Shown in pieces: positions 1 to 4,626 of a stretch of DNA of 24,270 nt (the first letter of the stretch is position 1; each line of letters starts with the position of its first letter). The stretch covers positions 1 through 24,270 of the forward strand of contig CALCVT010000076.1 in the NCBI GenBank assembly GCA_937906495.1. Direction: 5' to 3'. Under the pieces are notes generated by a model. That model saw only the letters and a program-made list of their open reading frames with translations. It did not search any database and was not told where the DNA came from. The position numbers and the translations under genes are program-made. Source of the DNA: an uncultured Prevotella sp. (lineage in GTDB: Bacteria; Bacteroidota; Bacteroidia; Bacteroidales; Bacteroidaceae).

Positions 1-61
1 ACAGGTCCTTGCCCATACCTACAAACTGTGCTCCCTGACCGGGAAATACAAATGCATTCAT
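1..61 (-). CDS. fabD: Malonyl-CoA:ACP transacylase, N-terminus only (partial)
   Basis: Only the first 20 codons lie in the window; the gene continues past base 1. Read on the minus strand from the ATG at 61, it gives MNAFVFPGQGAQFVGMGKDL. The FPGQGAQ-x-GMG-x-DL pattern is the hallmark N-terminus of FabD and related acyltransferases, where the GQGAQ glutamine lines the active site. FabD loads malonyl from CoA onto acyl carrier protein at the start of type II fatty acid synthesis in the cytoplasm. Polyketide synthase acyltransferase domains start in the same way, but a free-standing start at an ATG with its own promoter candidate favours housekeeping FabD. The catalytic GHSLG motif lies outside the window and cannot be checked. 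Confidence 0.88.
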   Translation of the reverse strand, partial: MNAFVFPGQGAQFVGMGKDL

Positions 62-120
62 TGTCTTAAACTCTATTGAATTGATTAGTTGCGCCTAAGC
101 ACTACTTACTTAGCGCTGGG

Positions 121-128
121 CAAAGTTA
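121..128 (-). promoter_or_regulatory. Bacteroidota -7 element upstream of fabD
   Basis: On the minus strand this reads TAACTTTG, a perfect match to the TAnnTTTG -7 consensus of the Bacteroidota primary sigma factor. It would start transcription near 114, about 50 bases before the fabD ATG. No TTTG -33 box is well placed; the nearest TTG is about 23 bases upstream. The element starts right after the T-tract of the thiD terminator. Confidence 0.5.
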
Positions 129-176
129 CAAAAAAAATAGCGAAGCTACCTCAAGAGTGCGGCAACTTTCGCTATT
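129..176 (-). terminator. Rho-independent terminator of thiD
   Basis: Read on the minus strand, a 9-bp perfect stem (AATAGCGAA at 168-176, TTCGCTATT at 136-144) encloses a 23-base loop and runs directly into eight or more T (complement of 129-137). It lies 14 bases after the thiD stop codon, the expected place for its terminator. Confidence 0.8.
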
Positions 177-190
177 CTATAGGCTACCTT

Positions 191-997
191 TTACTGCGAA
201 CTGCCCCCAGGCGGGCATGGCAGCAGGTACAGGGGGCCGTTACTGCCTTTTCCGGTTGTATAATTGCGGCCACGCTGCAAGGCGCTGGTCAAAAACTGCT
301 TAGCACTGCCTACAGCCTGCTGCAAAGGCTGCCCCTTAGCTACAAAGGCAGCTATGGCCGACGAGAGCACACAGCCGGTGCCGTGGGCGTTGGGGGTGTC
401 GATGCGTGGAGCTGTATAGGCATAAAGGTTACCATCGTACAACACGTCGACAGGCTCACCGCTACGATGTCCGCCTTTGACCAGTATGGCGGGCAGTTGC
501 AGTTCGTTGCAAAGACGGCGAGCCAGTACTTCGGCCTCAGCATGTTCGTTGCCTGCCAGCACCCGTGCCTCGGGCAGGTTGGGGGTTAAAAGTGTGCAGC
601 AAGGCAAGAGTTCGGTGCGCACAGCCTCTAACGTTTCGGGCAACATGAGGCGCAAACCTGATGTCGACACCATAACGGGGTCGTACACCACAAAGCGGGG
701 ACGGTAGCTGCGCAGCGCACGGGCAATACCACGGGCTACCGCAGCATTGGGCACCATACCTATTTTTACAGCCTGCGGCAACCAATCGGACATTACGACT
801 TCGATCTGCTCAAATACCAGTGCCTCATCTACGGCAACACTTTTCTTTACGCCCTGCGTGTTTTGCACCGTCAAAGCCGTTACAGCTGCTTGGCCGTAGC
901 AGCCAAGCAGTGTAAAGGTTTTAAGATCGGCTTGCACGCCGGCACCGCCTGAAGGGTCAGAACCGGCTATCGTCATACATACATCGTAGGCTTTCAT
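191..997 (-). CDS. thiD: Hydroxymethylpyrimidine/phosphomethylpyrimidine kinase
   Basis: A 268-residue ribokinase-fold kinase, the usual length for ThiD. It phosphorylates HMP and then HMP-P to HMP-PP, the pyrimidine precursor of thiamine, using ATP in the cytoplasm. Visible landmarks are the substrate-binding GSDPSGGAG at residues 12-20, the DPVM segment at 106-109, TPNLPEA at 138-144, VKGGH at 173-177, and the ribokinase signature HGTGC at 205-209 with Cys209 in the anion hole. The frame opens at a TTG at 1000, but the ATG at 997 begins the natural sequence MKAYDVCMTIAGSDPSGG, so I start there. No TPP riboswitch or clear promoter is visible upstream. The gene is followed by a strong terminator and then fabD on the same strand. 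The C-terminal tail (PPGGSSQ) is not part of the fold. Confidence 0.95.
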   Translation of the reverse strand: MKAYDVCMTIAGSDPSGGAGVQADLKTFTLLGCYGQAAVTALTVQNTQGVKKSVAVDEALVFEQIEVVMSDWLPQAVKIGMVPNAAVARGIARALRSYRPRFVVYDPVMVSTSGLRLMLPETLEAVRTELLPCCTLLTPNLPEARVLAGNEHAEAEVLARRLCNELQLPAILVKGGHRSGEPVDVLYDGNLYAYTAPRIDTPNAHGTGCVLSSAIAAFVAKGQPLQQAVGSAKQFLTSALQRGRNYTTGKGSNGPLYLLPCPPGGSSQ

Positions 998-1324
998 CAA
1001 ACTAAAATTTATTTATTGTTCATACCAGGGCATCTGCATCGCTAAAGCCATTGGGACATCCAGCATCGTCTGCTGCAACCTTATGCTTACGCAAACTTCT
1101 ATACGTTGCCAGGTATTTGTCTGCCGGTGCATTGGGTTTTATGTAAATTACACGATGCACCTCCATACACTCTTACCAATAAAAAAGTGGTGAGGGAAGG
1201 GGCAACACACTCCTGCCCCTTACTTAAAGAAACAACAGAAGCATGCTATCAGATAACCGAAGTGGGATGTCAATCATTCTACACGGAGTGTAAAGAACGC
1301 AACACCGGTTGCCGGCACTTCTTA
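998..1324. other. Intergenic gap with no convincing gene
   Basis: 327 bases between thiD and the upstream minus-strand gene. An open plus-strand frame runs through part of it, but its composition is unlike a protein and it continues antisense into the neighbouring gene. The one structure worth noting is the GGGGCA hairpin at 1197-1221, listed separately. No tRNA or thiamine riboswitch core was recognised upstream of thiD. Confidence 0.5.
1182..1221 (-). terminator. Possible terminator of the 349-residue gene
   Basis: On the minus strand an 8-bp stem (AAGGGGCA at 1214-1221 with TGCCCCTT at 1197-1204, 9-base loop) is followed, after about ten bases, by a run of six T (complement of 1181-1186). 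The offset T-tract makes it a weak candidate. It lies about 100 bases after the stop codon of the minus-strand gene ending at 1325. Confidence 0.4.
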
Positions 1325-2374
1325 TCAAGCCAGGTTCTCGAACATAAAGTTGGCCAGATTGTCCAACTCTTCAATTCTTTTTACTTTATCAAGTGTTATG
1401 CAACACTTATCGCAAAAGTCCTTGAGCAGATGGTAGGTATGGTCGTCTGAAACAAAGATGCAGGATGGTCTATAGCCCTTTGCTATCAAATGTCGGGCAA
1501 CACCGTTAAGTATTTCGTCGGGTTGCTCAATCCAACAACACTCACTCGTTATGTTAAAAGGAATATCGCTGTTGCGCGAAAAACCTAAGAGCATCGTCAC
1601 AAAAAAACTATTCTTGCCATCATCACTCGTATTTTTTGCAGTAAGATGCACCAGTTTAAGCATCCACTCTTCCTCCAGGGGAAGACCTCTGACTTGGTGG
1701 GCTAAAATGGCATTCTCAAACACAGGAGCCACGTAAGTCACAGGCATACGGGCAGGTATTGCTGTAGTTCCCAAGGTATAGCCCCCCCTTCCGTCGGGTT
1801 CTAAAAATGGCACCATTATACCGCCTTCATCATCAGGGTACTCTGCATCATCACTAAAGCCAAGAATCTCGCGGTCGGTGGTTTCGAGTTTGCAGGCCAG
1901 CCAGTTAGCTGCATGCAGTGCCTCGGTTATATCACTGGCATCCTGCTCGTTATCCATTCCAAACAACACTTTGCCAGGTTTATAAGAAGTAAAGTCTGGC
2001 CAACCTTTATGCCTGCTTATTGTACGTCCATTCTTTTTGGCATAACTGCGGATGCGGCGCTTCGTATGCTCTTCTAAATCGGCAGCCTGCATGTAGTCGC
2101 AACTCAGATAGTCTAATTCGTACATGTTAATAAAGCTCTGATAAGCATAGTTGAAGTCATTGTACTCAAGCGACTTATAATAGGAAGTAAAGCCTTTTCG
2201 TCCCCGGTAAAAGGTCAGCGCATAATGTTCTTCGTTATAGCCCAGCACTGAGCAATAACCTATTTCACCATCTGAGAGTCTGAAGGCAAACAAGTCGACA
2301 TCTTCAAGCCAATCCCATAACTCGGCCTCTCTAAAATCAAAAGCCTCTTTGAGCATATCGTCTGTCAAAATCAT
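1325..2374 (-). CDS. Uncharacterised protein, DUF7309/DUF6930-like
   Basis: 349 residues, soluble and acidic, with no signal peptide or membrane segment. The N-terminal part (about 10-100: LWDWLEDVDLFAFRL, DGEIGYCSVLG, GRKGFTSYY) and the C-terminal part (about 225-345: an alpha/beta segment with RPSCIFVSD and a short leucine-rich tail) resemble, from memory, the DUF7309 and DUF6930 pairing found in other bacterial hypothetical proteins. No biochemical role is known to me and no catalytic motif stands out. The ATG at 2374 is the first in-frame start and has no Shine-Dalgarno, which is normal for this phylum. The gene appears monocistronic, with a promoter candidate at 2495-2502, a hairpin in its 5' leader (2406-2431) and a possible terminator downstream. 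The coding sequence is certain enough; the family label is moderate. Confidence 0.85.
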   Translation of the reverse strand: MILTDDMLKEAFDFREAELWDWLEDVDLFAFRLSDGEIGYCSVLGYNEEHYALTFYRGRKGFTSYYKSLEYNDFNYAYQSFINMYELDYLSCDYMQAADLEEHTKRRIRSYAKKNGRTISRHKGWPDFTSYKPGKVLFGMDNEQDASDITEALHAANWLACKLETTDREILGFSDDAEYPDDEGGIMVPFLEPDGRGGYTLGTTAIPARMPVTYVAPVFENAILAHQVRGLPLEEEWMLKLVHLTAKNTSDDGKNSFFVTMLLGFSRNSDIPFNITSECCWIEQPDEILNGVARHLIAKGYRPSCIFVSDDHTYHLLKDFCDKCCITLDKVKRIEELDNLANFMFENLA

Positions 2375-2405
2375 TGTTCTTTTGTATATAAATTAATAAT
2401 TACAG

Positions 2406-2431
2406 CGGGGCACTCTTATAGCTTTGCCCCG
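2406..2431 (-). other. Leader hairpin of the 349-residue gene
   Basis: A perfect 7-bp inverted repeat, CGGGGCA (2406-2412) and TGCCCCG (2425-2431), with a 12-base loop. It lies 32 bases upstream of the ATG at 2374 and downstream of the promoter candidate, so it would be in the 5' untranslated leader. Its arm sequence (GGGGCA/TGCCCC) recurs in the hairpin past the 3' end of the same gene. It has no T-tract, so it is not a terminator. Confidence 0.4.
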
Positions 2432-2494
2432 AGATGCAAAGCACACGGGTAAAGCATTATATACGCATACTGCCTGAAACGCCTCTCATGGTTG

Positions 2495-2502
2495 CAAATA
2501 TA
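2495..2502 (-). promoter_or_regulatory. Bacteroidota -7 element for the 349-residue gene
   Basis: The minus strand reads TATATTTG, a perfect TAnnTTTG. A TTG lies about 22 bases upstream, slightly wider than the usual ~19-base spacing. Initiation near 2488 would give a leader of about 114 bases. Confidence 0.5.
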
Positions 2503-2548
2503 GTACAAAAGAACCGAATACCCGCAATCTTTCCCTCAACCTTTTTAG

Positions 2549-2647
2549 TCGCGCTCCTGGTACATCTCGTCCGAGGTGCTCAAAGAACACATGGCGCAAG
2601 TACTGGGCAACCGCTTCGTGGCTGCCTTCTGGGCACTGGTGCGATAG
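2549..2647 (+). pseudogene. Coding remnant, 32 codons, no start
   Basis: In one plus-strand frame the stretch between the stop at 2546-2548 and the stop at 2645-2647 reads SRSWYISSEVLKEHMAQVLG and then NRFVAAFWALVR. It looks like the amphipathic C-terminal end of a real protein, in contrast to the other frames here, which look like noise. There is no start codon near its beginning and the frame is closed immediately upstream. It may be the tail of a decayed gene. I cannot name the family. Confidence 0.3.
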
Positions 2648-2706
2648 CCGGACACCAAGCCTGCAGCAAATGGCCGGCAAACAGAAATCACTAATACCAA
2701 CACCCC

Positions 2707-3027
2707 ATGCACAACCACACCCGGAAAGAAGTAATCAAGCATATTTTGCGCATCGTGCGCCCCATGCACAAACTCCTGCTATACAACCTGCCGCTCACGA
2801 CAAGCTATCGCGCCACAGCGGACGACGGATACCTAAAGTATATTGCCATACGCTGGCTTCGCTTCAAAGGTTGGAGCATCAGGAACGACGGGCACACGCG
2901 GCAGCTCATGCTCGACGGAAACGACTTTATCGTTGTATACTTCAAGTATTTCCGCGCTCTGAGCCGCCCCATGCCGCTCGGCTTGCGCCTACGCCTTTAT
3001 GCCGCCTATATGTTAGCACTGCACTAA
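2707..3027 (+). CDS. Small basic hypothetical protein
   Basis: 106 residues, rich in Arg, Lys, Leu and Tyr. The sequence reads plausibly as a folded small protein: an N-terminal helix (KEVIKHILRIVRPMHKLLLY), a central segment with YLKYIAIRWLRFKGWSI and a strand-like LMLDGNDFIVVYFKYF, then a basic C-terminal helix. Composition is far more protein-like than the overlapping frame that starts at 2670. I recognise no family. It lies in a patch of small orphan genes with a coding remnant just upstream, so it may belong to a decayed mobile element. No promoter or Shine-Dalgarno is evident before the ATG at 2707. Confidence 0.5.
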   Translation: MHNHTRKEVIKHILRIVRPMHKLLLYNLPLTTSYRATADDGYLKYIAIRWLRFKGWSIRNDGHTRQLMLDGNDFIVVYFKYFRALSRPMPLGLRLRLYAAYMLALH

Positions 3028-3053
3028 ACTTTCCTAAACCTTTGTGTAATAGT

Positions 3054-3069
3054 GTACAATAGCTTGTAC
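3054..3069 (+). promoter_or_regulatory. Short dyad over the -33 region, operator candidate
   Basis: GTACAA-TAGC-TTGTAC is a perfect 6-bp dyad with a 4-base centre. It covers the TTG that serves as the -33 box of the promoter for the 100-residue membrane protein gene. A repressor or activator could bind here, but a chance palindrome of this size is not excluded. Confidence 0.3.
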
Positions 3070-3094
3070 CAATAACAAGAAAGGCGTATATTTG
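3063..3094 (+). promoter_or_regulatory. Promoter for the small membrane protein gene
   Basis: The -7 element TATATTTG (3087-3094) matches TAnnTTTG exactly, and CTTG at 3063-3066 lies 20 bases upstream, close to the consensus -33 TTTG spacing. Transcription would begin near 3100, leaving about 25 leader bases before the ATG at 3126. This is the best-formed promoter in the window. Confidence 0.65.
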
Positions 3095-3125
3095 CGGTAG
3101 AAGTTGAACGTAAAAATATAACGTT

Positions 3126-3428
3126 ATGGAAGAATACAAACTACTTGAAATAATCGTAGAAACAATTCTATACGTGCCGATTATTCTGTTTGCTATACTT
3201 TTTATTATATGTTCGATTCTATACGCTTCGAGTAAACGATTCCGGAAATGGAGCGAAGAACAAGATAAAAGGATGAAAGAATGGCAAGAAGGTTACAAAA
3301 TACGGAAGGAATTAAGAGAACGAGATAAACGATATAAAAAAATACAGTCTGGCAAGTATGATAGCCACACCTGGCAATACTACGCACAGAAAAACGGCTT
3401 TTATCCTGAAGACGAGCCTGTGGATTGA
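3126..3428 (+). CDS. Small single-pass membrane protein, unknown function
   Basis: 100 residues. Residues 12-34 form one hydrophobic helix (ETILYVPIILFAILFIICSI). From about 36 on the protein is highly charged (KRFRKWSEEQDKRMKEWQEG and similar), probably a long cytosolic helix or coiled coil, ending in a Tyr-rich and acidic tail (YYAQKNGFYPEDEPVD). Positive charges directly after the membrane helix suggest N-out/C-in topology. Codons are richer in A and T than in neighbouring genes, and no family is recognised, which suggests an acquired gene. It is a self-contained unit, with a consensus promoter 30 bases upstream and a strong terminator 27 bases downstream. Small membrane proteins of this shape occur in phage and toxin-type modules, but nothing here proves such a role. 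Confidence 0.7.
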   Translation: MEEYKLLEIIVETILYVPIILFAILFIICSILYASSKRFRKWSEEQDKRMKEWQEGYKIRKELRERDKRYKKIQSGKYDSHTWQYYAQKNGFYPEDEPVD

Positions 3429-3455
3429 AGTTTTTTGTCTTTTCATCTATAGCAT

Positions 3456-3500
3456 AAGCGTGTTACTTTTGGCGTAAAAACCAATAGTAACACGCTTTTT
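3456..3500 (+). terminator. Strong rho-independent terminator
   Basis: A perfect 12-bp inverted repeat, AAGCGTGTTACT (3456-3467) and AGTAACACGCTT (3486-3497), is extended inside by TTGG (3469-3472) pairing with CCAA (3481-3484) after one mismatch, leaving an 8-base loop. It ends in five T (3496-3500). It terminates the 100-residue membrane protein gene. The next start codon follows at 3505. Confidence 0.85.
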
Positions 3501-3504
3501 GTAT

Positions 3505-3828
3505 ATGAACGCACAAGACGTACGGACGGTGCGGCTGGTCATTAATTCAGATCAAGCCAAGCAGAAACTCGACGACATCAACAAACGCCTTGAAGAGGCC
3601 CAGAAGAAAAAACAGGAGGCCTTCGAACGTGGAGACGCTGAAGGTATCAGCGTTTATACCAAAGAAATAAGGAAGTTAGAACGCGAGGCCCGCAAGATGC
3701 AAACGCGGGCCGCCTGGGTATTCAAGGCAAACAGGAGGTGCAGAAGGCTTAAAAGAGAACAAACCGCACGAAATCTGGCCAAACGTTTGACCATGTCGCA
3801 AAATTTACCGAACTTTACCTTGCTGTAG
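3505..3828 (+). pseudogene. Truncated phage tail tape-measure-like protein, N-terminus only
   Basis: 107 residues. Residues 1-69 (TVRLVINSDQAKQKLDDINK, then a Lys/Glu-rich coiled coil ending LEREARKMQTRA) resemble, from memory, the first helices of tail tape-measure proteins of Bacteroidales prophages, which normally run to many hundreds of residues. After residue 69 the character changes abruptly to an Arg-rich, low-quality stretch and the frame stops, so the rest is missing or shifted out of frame. The other frames after 3712 do not restore a long open frame. The frame opens at a TTG at 3499, but the ATG at 3505 is the sensible start. It lies only five bases past a strong terminator with no promoter after it, so it is likely poorly transcribed. 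Best read as a prophage scar. A small coiled-coil protein of unknown function is the alternative. Confidence 0.45.
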
Positions 3829-3917
3829 AGTCTCTATCTTGCAGACCATTCTACCCCCGGCAGTAACTGTCTGATACAGGCAGTACTCCCCACTCTATTA
3901 ATCATCCACATTCCCCT

Positions 3918-4583
3918 ATGTATACGATTCTACCCACCGAAGCCTTCAAGGCCATTTGTCCCACTTTTGCGGGAGCGGCAATTTATGCAGAAGTCAGTAA
4001 TAGCGCAACGCAGCCTGAATTGTGGGCTGAAATTACGCACTATACCGACATGCTGCGCGAAAATTATACCCCTGACACCATTAAACATCGTTCAGGCATA
4101 GCCGCTACGCGCGCTGCCTACAAAGCTGCAGGCAAAGCCCCCAGCCGCTACCGTCCGGCCTGCGAACAATTGGCCCGACGGGTATTGCAGGGTAAAGAAC
4201 TATATTCAGTTGATACGCTGGTCGACCTGGTAAATCTTGCTTCGCTCTTTAGCGGTTATTCAACAGCTGCCCTCGATGCCGAAAAAATTGCCGGCAACTG
4301 CATTGAACTTGATTTTGGCCGGGAGGGAGAACCCTACGAAGGCATTGGACGAGGTGCACTCAACATTGAAAACCTACCGGTTTACCGCGATGAAGAAGGT
4401 GCTTTTGCCACCCCAACCAGCGACAGCACCCGCACCATGCTCAGCCCAGACACCCACTTGCTACTGGTACTAATAAATGGCTACGATGGTGACCAACAGA
4501 ACTTGGAAGATACCATAAACCTGACCATCGACCTCCTGCAGCGCTATGCAGACTGCACGGCTTATCAAGTGATTAACTATTAG
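3918..4583 (+). CDS. Stand-alone B3/B4 domain protein (PheT-like editing domain)
   Basis: 221 residues matching the B3/B4 domain family, which is the editing domain of the beta subunit of phenylalanyl-tRNA synthetase found as a free protein. Recognisable segments are CPTFAGAAIYAEV near residue 14, KAPSRYRPACEQLARRVLQG about residues 74-93, LVDLVNLASL about 101-110, REGEPYEGIGRGALNIENLP about 135-154, and VYRDEEGAFATPTSDSTRTM after it. In PheT this fold binds and hydrolyses Tyr-tRNA(Phe). Free B3/B4 proteins are generally assumed to act on mischarged tRNA or a related aminoacyl ester, but the true substrate is unknown. The protein has no membrane segment. It lies 43 bases upstream of the receiver/ATP-grasp gene on the same strand, probably in one transcript. 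No consensus promoter was found in the 89 bases before it. Confidence 0.85.
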   Translation: MYTILPTEAFKAICPTFAGAAIYAEVSNSATQPELWAEITHYTDMLRENYTPDTIKHRSGIAATRAAYKAAGKAPSRYRPACEQLARRVLQGKELYSVDTLVDLVNLASLFSGYSTAALDAEKIAGNCIELDFGREGEPYEGIGRGALNIENLPVYRDEEGAFATPTSDSTRTMLSPDTHLLLVLINGYDGDQQNLEDTINLTIDLLQRYADCTAYQVINY

Positions 4584-4626
4584 CCTTAAACAATGGCATA
4601 AACAGCCTAAACTCATATCAAATACC

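Larger units (their letters stand above)
2375..2706. other. Gap between divergent genes
   Basis: 332 bases between the minus-strand 349-residue gene and the plus-strand 106-residue frame. It holds the leader hairpin, the -7 element at 2495-2502 and the short coding remnant at 2549-2647. I see no plus-strand promoter consensus before the frame at 2707 and no RNA gene. Confidence 0.5.

Noticed and set aside
89..589. 166-codon plus-strand frame over the thiD 3' end
   Set aside because: Antisense to ThiD and crosses the thiD terminator; no protein character.
1106..1450. 114-codon plus-strand frame in the gap after the 349-residue gene
   Set aside because: Runs antisense into the neighbouring gene, is Cys/His-scattered and has no recognisable fold or promoter.
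2670..3062. 130-codon frame overlapping the 106-residue frame
   Set aside because: Pro/His/Ala/Arg-rich sequence typical of an out-of-frame reading; the frame at 2707 is more protein-like.
3464..3471. TACTTTTG as a promoter for the tape-measure-like frame
   Set aside because: It matches TAnnTTTG but lies inside the terminator hairpin (stem and inner stem) and lacks a -33 box at the right spacing; the terminator explains the sequence better.
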